Positions 1 to 6,440 of a stretch of DNA of 10,000 bases are shown here, one piece after another. Position 1 is the first letter of the stretch. Every line of letters starts with the position of its first letter. Both the position numbers and the translations under genes were made by a program. The stretch spans positions 24,864,993 to 24,874,992 of the forward strand of contig CM018903.1 of NCBI GenBank assembly GCA_009663005.1, read 5' to 3'. A model generated the notes under the pieces. The model searched no databases and was not told the DNA's origin. It worked only from the letters and a program-made list of their open reading frames with translations. The DNA is from Actinidia chinensis (lineage: Eukaryota; Streptophyta; Magnoliopsida; Ericales; Actinidiaceae).

Positions 1-1
1 A

Positions 2-238
2 TTATGTGATAGTAAATCTACTATCATGCTTACTTCTGATTCAGTCTTCCATAAGAGAACCAAGTACATAAAGGTTGATATTCACTTTATTAGGAAAAAA
101 GTTAGAAGAGTAATTACTCCAAACTTTATTCCCTCCTTGCCTCAGGCTGTAGATATGTTTACAAAGGCCGTCGGTCCTTCTTTTCTAAAGATGTTCCTTA
201 ACAAACTTGGTCTTATTGATATTTTCATCACAGTTTGA
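2..238 (+). pseudogene. Ty1/copia RNase H, C-terminal fragment
   Basis: This is the end of a copia-type polyprotein. It is open from the left edge (codon at 2-4) to TGA at 236-238. The first residues contain CDSKSTIM, a C(D/E)(N/S)xS motif of copia RNase H with the catalytic Asp. They are followed by FHKRTKYIKVDIHFIR and later by DMFTKAV and KLGLIDIF, all in the order usual for the extreme C-terminus of copia pol. RNase H removes the RNA template during reverse transcription in the virus-like particle. The stretch reads without internal stops, so it is better preserved than the gypsy element to its right. A polypurine tract and an LTR follow at once, which fits a 3' end. The rest of the element lies left of the window, so whether the whole copy is intact cannot be judged. 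Confidence 0.9.
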
Positions 239-245
239 GGGAGAG
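237..245 (+). other. copia polypurine tract
   Basis: GAGGGAGAG overlaps the pol stop codon and directly precedes the LTR start. This is the usual position of the plus-strand primer in copia elements, where the tract often begins inside or just after the stop codon. Confidence 0.75.
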
Positions 246-262
246 TTTTGGAGATATTGTAG

Positions 263-301
263 GATACGTTTCCTAATGTATTTTAAGATACGTTTCCTAA
301 T
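263..301 (+). repeat. 15-bp direct repeat in the copia LTR
   Basis: GATACGTTTCCTAAT occurs exactly at 263-277 and again at 287-301, a 24-bp period, upstream of the TATA box. Such U3 repeats can act as promoter elements in retrotransposon LTRs; that role is inference here. Confidence 0.8.
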
Positions 302-379
302 TTTATTCTAGCATTGACCGTAATTAATTTAGTAGGATTTTTTCATATTTTGTTATTTTTTTTCTTGTTCTCCTTAACT

Positions 380-388
380 TATATAAAT
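380..388 (+). promoter_or_regulatory. TATA box of the copia LTR
   Basis: TATATAAATAAG lies about 135 bp into the LTR with AT-rich flanks. The position fits a U3 promoter and leaves roughly 20-50 bp for R and U5, which is short but seen in small copia LTRs. Confidence 0.5.
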
Positions 389-430
389 AAGAGTAATTAT
401 ATTAAAGTAATATTTATTCATTTTTTCTCA

Positions 431-597
431 TATTATTTTTTTATTGAGGGGAGTTTGGGAAGACGGTCCCCCATTTCCCGATGATTCAATGCTAAATTCA
501 CCGTCAAGATTAATTTGTCCGCTGAGAAGATTGGTGTAATAAGCATTTCCTTGACTATCCATCTCCACCCAAAATAAACAAAGAGCCTCAGTCAATT
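431..597 (-). CDS. host exon fragment with WW-like stretch, interrupted by copia
   Basis: Read on the - strand, a good 3' splice site (ACATTTCTTTCAG, AG at 599-598) is followed by an open frame of about 55 codons with ordinary coding composition. It contains WVEMDSQGNAYYTNLLSGQ, with the layout of a WW domain: leading Trp, acidic turn, aromatic pair YY, Asn, Gly. The second Trp would fall near INLDG and is absent, so the domain may be degenerate or a different fold. A Ser/Gly-rich tail (SIESSGNGGPSSQ) follows. The frame runs to the copia LTR boundary, where an in-frame TGA (430-428) is made by LTR sequence. The simplest reading is a host exon split by the copia insertion, its remainder lying left of the element. 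I do not recognise the gene. Confidence 0.45.
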
Positions 598-954
598 CTG
601 AAAGAAATGTGAAGAGTATTACATTATGCATAGTATATGTGTACAAATAACTCATCCAACAATGGTGAGCTAAAAGTTGAATACCTAGGACTTTAATTTT
701 TATTAGACCAAAAAAAAAATGTCAAAGCTCCATATTATTTATATGCCTACATATGTACATATATGTATACGTATATCAAAGACATGACAAATCTTATATA
801 TACTTCGCAATTAAGCATAATTTTGCAATCGTAAAAAAAAATGACAAACTTCTTGTGGTAGAAATCTGGGACAAGTAACCAACAGTCCAAATTACTCTTT
901 AACCTTAGTAATTGACTTCTGTAATGACCTAGATAATTTGCACAAGAGAACAAA
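598..954 (-). other. AT-rich intron-like host sequence
   Basis: No coding signal is visible here. The stretch is AT-rich, with poly-A/T runs (709-718, 833-841) and alternating purine-pyrimidine DNA at 749-776 (ACATATGTACATATATGTAT onward). It ends on the left at the acceptor of the exon at 431-597, so on the - strand it is probably the preceding intron. It is cut on the right by the gypsy LTR. Confidence 0.45.
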
Positions 955-1109
955 CGTTACCGGCCGGGGTGAGGCCACTAAAAACCTCTCCAGCGTGAAG
1001 ATGAAATCACGGCGAACAAACTAGACAGAACAGATCAGGAAAATAAGTGTTACATTTCAAAGAGAGAGGGTGAGAGCAGTTATCCCTTTATGGTGGAGGG
1101 TGAGCACCC

Positions 1110-1116
1110 TTTTATA
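1110..1116 (-). promoter_or_regulatory. TATA box, LTR sense promoter
   Basis: On the - strand TCTATAAAAGGGTG is a near-perfect plant TATA box, about 770 bp into the LTR. Transcription would start near 1085 and run left, leaving about 130 bp of R-U5. In the 5' copy of this LTR the same site would drive gag-pol. A small hairpin, GGGTG-AG-CACCC (1098-1109), sits just downstream of the box. Confidence 0.6.
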
Positions 1117-1273
1117 GATGGAGAATGAAAAACCGTGCGAGAAGATCACGACATAATCCTCAAGCTACCAAGTATTGAAGTCGTGTCTGAGGATTTCGTA
1201 GTAACAGGAGGAGGATGCCAAATCGATGTAGCACCGTGAATGTGAAAGACGTGGTGGACATGGAGTCTCAAGG

Positions 1274-1367
1274 TCATCTCATATTTAGAGTGACTGGCGA
1301 GATGAACCACATTAGGGCGAGATGAATCATCTCGGCCAAGAATGCTGTTAGCTCTGAGGGGAGATGA
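1274..1367. repeat. GAGATGA/TCATCTC motif cluster with 17-nt palindrome
   Basis: The heptamer GAGATGA or its reverse complement TCATCTC occurs at 1274, 1299, 1319, 1327 and 1361, and again at 1807. An 11-bp repeat GGCGAGATGAA occurs at 1296 and 1316 (20-bp period). The second copy is half of a perfect palindrome, CGAGATGAATCATCTCG (1318-1334). The cluster lies in the LTR between the two opposing TATA boxes, where it could serve as a shared binding-site array; that role is inferred. Confidence 0.6.
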
Positions 1368-1715
1368 GGACGTTCAGGGAACCTAGGTGGCGACCAAGAG
1401 AGACATTGGCGACATGGTCTTCTTAGGTGATGTGCCCATCTCAAATCATTAGTAGGTGGGGATTTTACCCCTCATTAGTTGCCCTCTACTCTAGATTCTA
1501 AGTTGAAACACTTGGTATCATCGAGTAAGGAATCATAAGGTGTTGTTGGATGTTGTAAGCACGTAATTATGGCATGGCCTCATGGGGTGACATGTGGAGG
1601 TATATTGATGAGGGCGTGACCCCTTGGCTGTGAACAACGGTTATGATCTCGAAATTTGAAGCATCATGCAATCCTGACCGTTGAATGTGAATAGATCTCA
1701 TCCCTTGGTTCTTCC

Positions 1716-1723
1716 TATAAATA
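1716..1723 (+). promoter_or_regulatory. TATA box, LTR antisense promoter for accessory gene
   Basis: CCTATAAATAGGGG is a strong plant TATA box on the + strand, 168 bp from the right LTR end. Transcription would begin near 1745-1755 (TTAGTGCTCTTTTG region) and run right into the accessory gene, whose first ATG is at 1954. This gives a leader of about 200 nt. Confidence 0.6.
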
Positions 1724-1788
1724 GGGGGCTTCCCCATAGCTTAGTGCTCTTTTGTTGCTTTTGCTGTTGAACTGCTACTCTTGTTTCG

Positions 1789-1854
1789 ATGTCCACCTCG
1801 CCCTCGTCATCTCAATTTCGTTCAAATCATTCAATATCAACCACCTGCATCTAA
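1789..1854 (+). CDS. short upstream ORF (21 aa) in accessory-gene leader
   Basis: An ATG at 1789 opens 21 codons rich in Ser and Thr (begins MSTSPSSSQF) and ends at TAA 1852-1854. It lies inside the predicted leader between the + strand TATA box and the ATG at 1954. It may be an upstream ORF that dampens translation, or chance. Its Ser-rich start resembles the N-terminus of the accessory protein itself (MSTEVTQVSSS), so an alternative first exon is conceivable. Confidence 0.25.
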   Translation: MSTSPSSSQFRSNHSISTTCI

Positions 1855-1953
1855 TCTTGAGCCTTTATTTTATGTCCGGTAACACCGACGTAAGAGACTT
1901 AAGAAAATTTCCTACCTTCTTGGATTTATGAAAATTTAGGAGAAAAATCTTAT

Positions 1954-2574
1954 ATGTCGACTGAGGTTACACAAGTTTCTTCCTCCCTGAGGGAGGATCC
2001 TCCTAGTCCTGAGGGTAGACCCTCAGTAGACACCTAACCTTTGCTTGAGAGGGAGACCAATACTATGACTCAAGGCGAGCTGGATCGCCTTAGAGTGTCC
2101 TGCTCCTTTTCAATTGGAATTCAAATTAGGCTTCCCGAGGTGGACAAGACCATCATGTCTACTCGCCTAGTTAAGGTGGCCTTTTATGAGGTCGCCTTTC
2201 AAGCCGGTCTTCATCTTTCTATCCATCTATCCATTAGGAGGATTTTACAGCACTATAACATTTACCCCGCCCAGCTAGTCCCCAATGCGTGGCAATGAAT
2301 CATTTGTGCAATGGTGCTATGGCAATTTCACAAGTTTACCCTTTCCCTCAACAAGTTTAGCAATCTGTTCGGCCCCTATAACAATCCGAAGCCAGACTCT
2401 AGATGTCTCTACTTCAAGGCAAGGCCGAAAAAGACCCTGCTTGGGGGTATCCCAGCAATGTTAAGGGATGAAATAAGATATTCTTCTTCATCTCAAGGGA
2501 CAATAGGGAGTTCCCCCAAGGGCTATCCTGGGATACTAAGGTTCTAAGGATCCCGAGGTCATGGAGCACCCCAG
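1954..2574 (+). pseudogene. accessory gene exon 1: PF04195-like domain
   Basis: From ATG 1954 one frame runs to about 2450, crossed by TAA 2035-2037 and TGA 2296-2298. It carries the most recognisable family motifs, PAQLVPNAW and YFKARPKKTLLGG. After a one-base shift near 2450 the next frame continues with SNVKG, then TGA 2469-2471 where the family has Trp, then IFFFISRDN and LRIPRSWSTP. The exon ends at CCAG followed by GTCAGT at 2575, a fair 5' splice site. Confidence 0.65.
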
Positions 2575-2656
2575 GTCAGTCTTTGTTTAATAAGTTGTCT
2601 TTCAATTATCAACTGTAGATCCTCTCCTCTGACTAACAAGTGCTCTTCATTTTTAG
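2575..2656 (+). other. intron 1 of accessory gene (82 bp)
   Basis: GTCAGT (2575) to TTCATTTTTAG (2656), T-rich, 82 bp, a normal plant minimum size. Removing it joins the frame of IPRSWSTP to that of KRYNKPPILTE through a split Gly codon (G at 2574 plus GT at 2657-2658), so phase and protein continuity both support the intron. Confidence 0.65.
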
Positions 2657-2940
2657 GTAAACGCTACAACAAGCCGCCTATCTTGACCGAGATCAAACAA
2701 CAAAGATTTGATAAGATCTCAAACTCACTAGAGCGAGGACAATTCTTCTTGATCAAGGAAGCCTTAGCTCTAGGTCCTTTCTCAAGAGCTTTTCTCTTGA
2801 TTCTAGACAAATGGCGTCCAATGGCGAGGTCAATGCTAATGACAAACTGGCAGGCAGTGCAGCTCATGTTGCGGGCGACGAGTGTGAATCCCACCATTCC
2901 CGAGATGACCATTCTCAAAATGGCTCAGTGGAATCCATAG
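2657..2940 (+). pseudogene. accessory gene exon 2
   Basis: Open frame from the acceptor at 2656 to TAG 2938-2940, starting KRYNKPPILTE. The N(K/R)PP motif right after an intron is typical of this plant family. The rest (KISNSLERGQFFLIKEALAL, ILDKWRP, MLRATSVNPTIPEMTILKMA) reads as a helical segment with no stop. The true 3' end of the exon is not clear. No convincing donor is seen between 2890 and 3150, so it may have been lost by mutation. Confidence 0.6.
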
Positions 2941-3191
2941 GAACCATCAGGAAAGAAATGAGAAAATTTTACTCGTTTTCCTGATCTAACCCTTTTAAGG
3001 CTCCTAAGGGGAATAGTCTGAATACCCTTTCTTAGTTTGGATCCAAGTAGCTTGAGATCAAGCTTGACATCTAGCTTGGAGACTTGGTCAGATCCACAGC
3101 TACCCCCTGAGCTCAGATCGAACAGTATTGCCTTCATTCTTCTCCAAGTATTTTGTATCTCCCATTAACTAACATTGGTTTCTTTATGTAG
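2941..3191 (+). other. probable intron or decayed exon part
   Basis: No frame is maintained here. It ends at CTAAC (3169-3173, branch-point-like) and TTGGTTTCTTTATGTAG (acceptor AG 3190-3191), a convincing plant 3' splice site. The matching donor is unclear, so part of this stretch may be exon. Confidence 0.4.
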
Positions 3192-3613
3192 CTATGTCAA
3201 AGAAGATCAAGCTGAAGAAACTAGCCCAGATGGCGAAGGGTGAGCCTAATAGCACAACCCTGGCAGCGAAGAGGATCGTCATCGATGAGAAGCGGAAATA
3301 GGATGAGATGCCCAACATCTCGCCCTCCAAGAAGGGCAAATAGGCAATAAATGCCAAGAGGAAAGGGCCAATGCCGCCGCCTGAAGACAAGAAGAAGGCC
3401 CCGACAAAATCGAAGGCGATGCCAACTGCTGCGGTCCTCAAGGAGGGAACCTCAGCCAACCCCGGGGCCGTCTTGGGATTTAATGACTCCATGATTGGGA
3501 ATCCCGTCGGCGGAGAAGCTTTTTAAAGGAGTGATTCCTCTTGCCAATAAGGAGGAGGTGAAAAAATTGGATCTCGATTGGGCAATTTTAAAGTTCTTCC
3601 ATTGCGTCGGTAG
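3192..3613 (+). pseudogene. accessory gene exon 3: Lys-rich segment
   Basis: After the acceptor at 3191 a frame gives MSKKIKLKKLAQMAKG and a long Lys/Pro/Ala-rich, probably disordered stretch (EDKKKAPTKSKAMP). It is crossed by TAG at 3299-3301 and 3341-3343, both after Lys, where a Gln codon is likely to have mutated. Near 3510 the frame shifts; the next one reads LFKGVIPLANKEEVKKLDLD and WAILKFFHCVG. The basic composition could suit nuclear localisation or nucleic-acid contact, which is inference. The exon ends near 3609-3613 (GTAGGTAACT offers two overlapping donors). The opposite strand is open for 102 codons here only because this strand is so Lys-rich. Confidence 0.55.
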
Positions 3614-3684
3614 GTAACTATTTGCTTTTAAATCAAGCTCGTACTTTTGCATTTACATTCCTTTTATGAGTTTAATTTTTATAG
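3614..3684 (+). other. intron 3 of accessory gene (about 71 bp)
   Basis: AG/GTAACT (3614) to TTTAATTTTTATAG (3684), T-rich and of plausible size. The alternative donor GTAGGT at 3610 is equally usable; reading phase does not decide, because neighbouring frameshifts blur it. Confidence 0.5.
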
Positions 3685-3990
3685 GCGGTGGTGCTTGGGT
3701 CCTCTCTTGCTGAACATAGTAGGGAGATGAGGGAAGAGGCGATGACTCAACAGGCCTGGGCTACTTCGGTTGGAAGCGAGATGGCCCATGCTCAACAGTG
3801 GGCCACAGACCTAGAAGGACAAGTGGCTAAGCTTGGAGCTCGAGAGCAGCACGCCAATGAGGAGCTGGGGAGGATGAAGGAGCCTCCATCCTGACCTCAA
3901 CATCCAAGACATGGGGATTGACCTCGAGCTGGTTGAGGAAGGGGGAAGAAGATGAAGAAGAGAAGGGTGAGCTGGGTGATAACCCTCTCC
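3685..3990 (+). pseudogene. accessory gene exon 4: coiled coil and acidic tail
   Basis: Begins AVVLGSSLAEHSREMREEA and continues with heptad-like QQAWATSVGSEMAHAQQWA and LEGQVAKLGAREQHANEELG, rich in Ala, Glu and Gln as in a coiled coil. The first frame ends at TGA 3892-3894. Other frames then give LHPDLNIQDMGIDLELVEEG and EDEEEKGELGDNPLP, an acidic C-terminal tail typical of the family, so at least one frameshift lies near 3885 and another near 3945. The coiled coil looks short for the family, so an internal deletion is likely. Confidence 0.6.
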
Positions 3991-4010
3991 CCAATAGCAA
4001 ACTTAATGTA

Positions 4011-4031
4011 TTCTTCCCTTTTCTCTTTTTT
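4011..4031 (-). other. 21-nt polypurine run on the pol strand
   Basis: The + strand is pure pyrimidine here, so the - strand has an AAAAAAGAGAAAAGGGAAGAA run, with another purine stretch at 4042-4033. It has the character of a polypurine tract but lies about 2.1 kb from the LTR. It may be an internal tract, or simply the T-rich 3' UTR of the accessory gene. Confidence 0.4.
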
Positions 4032-4056
4032 GTCTCTTCTTTATATATCTTTCTTT

Positions 4057-4092
4057 AAGATTAATGTCTTTGTTTTACATCAAGATTAATGT
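4057..4092. repeat. 11-bp direct repeat AAGATTAATGT
   Basis: Exact copies at 4057-4067 and 4082-4092, 25-bp period, between the accessory gene and the GGCGA-motif region. A trace of local tandem duplication in the variable 3' region. Confidence 0.6.
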
Positions 4093-4105
4093 GTGCACTG
4101 AATCT

Positions 4106-4661
4106 GGCGAGGTGAGCTTGGCGATATCATCACTAATGAAATTGGCGATTAATAAACTTGACGAAACTTAATAAATTGGCGAACAAAATCATCAAGAGAA
4201 CTTGATAGGTTTAAGTTACCTTAACTTAGGCAAACACTAAACCTTATCATGGTGACTAGAATATTCAGGCGAGATAACTTTTTGGCGAGTAAGATGCCTT
4301 GGCGAATAATTGGAGGATGTAACTCCAATCATCTTTTTGGCAAGTAAACTAGATAGACGATATTAATCAAACTGGCAATATAACGATCTTGACTTTGGCA
4401 ATCACAACCAACTATTTAGGCGACATCATACTTTAGAGACAATGGTAAGTTGGAATTAATCCGATCGAATTCATCTAACTAAATGGCAAAACTGGTGATC
4501 TCTCATTTTGTAATTGGCGATAAATTATTTTGGTGAAATAACAAAATTGAACTGGAGACTTTATTAAGATAACCACAATTACACGGAGATTGGCGATCAT
4601 AATCATTTTAATAGGATTTCGGCGATATCACGCTGTTTTGGCGACCTTCATCAAATGGCGA
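4106..4661 (+). repeat. interspersed GGCGA motif array in the 3' region
   Basis: Thirteen exact GGCGA words occur in about 560 AT-rich bp, mostly as TTGGCGA: starts 4106, 4120, 4144, 4178, 4268, 4284, 4301, 4419, 4516, 4592, 4621, 4640 and 4657. None is seen in the reverse orientation. Further copies appear as GGCAA (4229, 4339, 4374, 4397, 4485) and GGTGA (4251, 4494, 4532), which are what CpG deamination of GGCGA would leave. Spacing is irregular (14-118 bp). There is no coding frame on either strand. This is the region between integrase and the accessory gene, known in Tat elements to be hypervariable and often repeat-bearing. Confidence 0.7.
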
Positions 4662-4670
4662 CCAAATGAA

Positions 4671-5770
4671 TTATTGGTAATACTTCTTCAAGTGTTCGAC
4701 ATTCCAGGGATGAGGTAGTGTTTTGCCTTTCATGTTTTCTAGCCAATAACTTACTGGCCTGGACACCTTGACAACCTTGTAGGGACCTTTCCACCTAGGG
4801 CCGAGCTTCCCAGCGTTAAGCTCCTTTGTAGATAAAGTGACTTTCCTTAAGACCAAGTCATCAGGCAAGAATGACTTGTGCTTAACCCTCTAGTTATAGT
4901 ACTTGGCGACTTAATGCTTACAGGCAGCTTGACGCACCTCAATTCTCTCTCTCTTTTCATCAAGGACATCAAGGGTAAGCTTTAACTCTGCTTCGTTGTT
5001 CTCCTTGTCAAAATTTAATGTCCTGAAGCTAGGTATTCCTATCTCTACTGGTATGACTAATTATGTCCCATATACTAGAGAGTATGGCATCTCGCTTGTA
5101 GGGATCCTGCTTGTCGTGTGCTAGGCCCATAATACACTTGAAAGGTATTTTGCCCATTGACTTTTGGATTTTTCCAACCTTGCCTTTCGATTTTTTAGGA
5201 TCATTCTGTTGGTGACTTTCACTTGACCGTTTGCCTTAGGATGACCAGGCAAGAAGAAATGGTTGGAGATGGCGAGGTCCGAATAAAAAAGCTTGAACCC
5301 ATCATTGTCAAATTGTCTTGCGTTGTTCGAGATGATAACCTTTGAAATTCCAAATCGACAAACGATGTTTTTCCAAACAAAATTTTTGGTGTTCTTCTTA
5401 GTATTTTGGCAAGAGATTCCACCTTTATCCACTTCATGAAGTAATCTATGGCAATAATTAAGAATTTCATCTACAATAGAGCTTGGGGTAGAGGTCCGAG
5501 TATATCTATTCCTCATTGAATGAATGGCCATTGATTGGTCATTGGCATCATCTCGGTATGAGGGAGATGACTAACTGGAGTGAACCTCTGGCATTTGTCA
5601 ACTTTTTGGTTAACTTCATTGCATCTCATTCCATCTAAGGCCAAAAATATCCTTGGCGAACTGCCTTTCTACCAATGATCTTGCCCCTGAATGATTTTTG
5701 CAAAGGCCTTCATGAATTTTCCTAAGCACATAATCTGCTTCCTCAGGTCGAAGACATCTCAAGAGTGGTC
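4671..5770 (-). pseudogene. integrase, inactivated
   Basis: Would insert element cDNA into the genome. The N-terminal zinc region shows IHEGLCKNHSG (both His), then KVDKCQRF, in which the first of the two Cys has become Val (5600-5602). In the core the first Asp is present in GIDILGPLP (5504-5506). The second is Asn in VIISNNARQF (5325-5327) and the third, Glu, is Lys in ANGQVKVTNR (5217-5219), so the DDE centre is lost. The core continues to SSVLWA. The C-terminus has LPDDLVLRKV, the GPY motif in KLGPRWKGPYKVVKV, and ends HLKKYYQ with TAA 4671-4673. There are also TGA 5513-5515 before GIDIL, stops between 5121 and 4868, and frameshifts near 5420 and 5640. The end of the domain is well kept, which makes the lower boundary firm. 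Confidence 0.9.
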
Positions 5771-5999
5771 CTGAGAAAGGCCTCTTATACAAAGTTCCGT
5801 GGAGATGGCAAAACTTAGATGATCGATACTGAATTCTTCGTGCCTAGAGCTTATTTGATTGCAGCTTCCCATCTTTAATATATATGCAATGATGTTGTCC
5901 ATCCATGTCGGATCTGTTGCTGCTTGACAAATGGTTTTGGCGATGTCAATACTCGAATTTGGCAAGAACTCTAGAGGGACACTCCTATCCGAGATAAAA

Positions 6000-6440
6000 T
6001 CGAAGGCTGAAGCTAGGTTAGCCAAGGCATCAGCCTTCTTGTTCTCTTACCTGGGAATTTGGCGAATCTTAAAATCTTTGATCTTCATTGATAAGGCCTT
6101 CACCTCATCCAGATAGGCCAACATTCAGAGGTCTTTGGCGATGTAATTGCCTTGGACTTGACATATGATGAGCTGAGAATCACTATAGGCATCAAAGACT
6201 TTACTCCAAGTTATGTTGCGACCCTAAATCCGGTGATGAAAGCTTCATAATCGGCCTCGTTGTTGGTTGCCTTAAACCCAATATGTATAGCATACTCCAT
6301 CTGCTCTCTTGAAAGAGTTTGGAGAATAAGTCCTGCACCACAGCCATACTGGTTGGATAACCCATCTACAAACAACTTTCACCTAGCGAGGTCATCATAC
6401 TTGAATTCAGCTATGAAATCATCCAATGCTTGCGCCATGA
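6000..6440 (-). pseudogene. archaeal-type second RNase H (aRH)
   Basis: A second RNase H lies between the ordinary RNase H and integrase, a hallmark of Tat elements. All four acidic positions are present: Asp in KLFVDG (6364-6366), Glu in NNEADYEAF (6256-6258), Asp in AYSDSQLI (6179-6181) and Asp in KKADALANLAS (6029-6031). Also seen are GCGAGLIL and MEYAIHIGFKATNNEA. The frame is broken by a TAG before KLFVDG, a shift near 6200-6215 and stops around 6120 and 6048, so no protein is made despite the intact residues. The domain is thought to supply the RNase H activity that the older domain has lost. A linker with LEFLPNSSIDIAK and TWMDNIIAYI leads on to integrase. Confidence 0.85.

Larger units (their letters stand above)
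246..430 (+). mobile_element. Ty1/copia 3' LTR, short (about 185 bp)
   Basis: The sequence after the polypurine tract starts TTTTGGAGATATTG. Copia LTRs commonly start TG, so the second base may have mutated. It is AT-rich, holds a TATA box, and reaches a CA at 429-430 (TTTTTTCTCA), the most likely right end. If so, the 5-bp target duplication would be TATTA at 431-435, but its partner is outside the window. The right boundary is inferred from the terminal dinucleotide and from the start of coding-like host sequence just after it. Confidence 0.65.
955..1884 (-). mobile_element. Ty3/gypsy LTR (3' LTR relative to pol)
   Basis: Boundaries come from short terminal inverted repeats: CGTTACCGG at 955-963 and CCGGTAACA at 1876-1884. 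They are complementary except for the outermost left base, where T seems to have become C. The span of 930 bp is usual for this lineage. There is a TATA box on each strand (see 1110-1116 and 1716-1723), and no long coding frame. A clear polypurine tract directly next to 1884 is not seen: the closest - strand purine run is at 1921-1908, 23 bp away. The boundary on that side, and even the orientation of the LTR, is therefore less secure than the LTR identity. Comparison with the 5' LTR outside the window would settle both. Confidence 0.6.
1954..3990 (+). pseudogene. antisense accessory gene of Tat element, PF04195-like
   Basis: A multi-exon gene lies between pol and the LTR on the strand opposite to pol. 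The parts in order are: a Ser-rich N-terminus; a globular region resembling the plant 'putative gypsy type transposon' family (LDRLRVSCSFSIG, RLPEVDK, FYEVAFQAGLHLSIH, PAQLVPNAW, VLWQFHKFTLSLNKF, NPKPDSR, YFKARPKKTLLGG); a Lys-rich segment; a Glu/Gln/Ala-rich coiled-coil-like segment; and an acidic tail. Family recognition is from memory of motif order. The molecular function of the family is unknown. Extra ORFs, some antisense, are known in Tat elements. This copy is broken: TAA 2035-2037, TGA 2296-2298, TGA 2469-2471, TAG 3299-3301, TAG 3341-3343, TAA 3524-3526, and frameshifts near 2450, 3510 and 3890. The start at 1954 is chosen because it is the first ATG in the frame that continues into the conserved domain. 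Confidence 0.75.

Noticed and set aside
749..776. Alternating purine-pyrimidine DNA as a microsatellite or MITE end
   Set aside because: No regular repeat unit, no terminal inverted repeat and no target duplication; ordinary AT-rich intron DNA.
2664..3137. Two - strand frames of 84 and 70 codons
   Set aside because: They overlap exon 2 and the following intron-like stretch of the accessory gene, and have no recognisable domain.
3184..3492. 102-codon open frame on the - strand with hydrophobic, membrane-like composition
   Set aside because: It is the shadow of the Lys/Pro-rich exon 3 on the + strand: complementing AAG/GAG codons yields CTT/CTC (Leu/Phe-rich). No splice or family evidence supports it.
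4106..4661. GGCGA words as E2F binding sites
   Set aside because: E2F sites need TTTSGCGC-like cores; TTGGCGA lacks the final C/G in nearly every copy.
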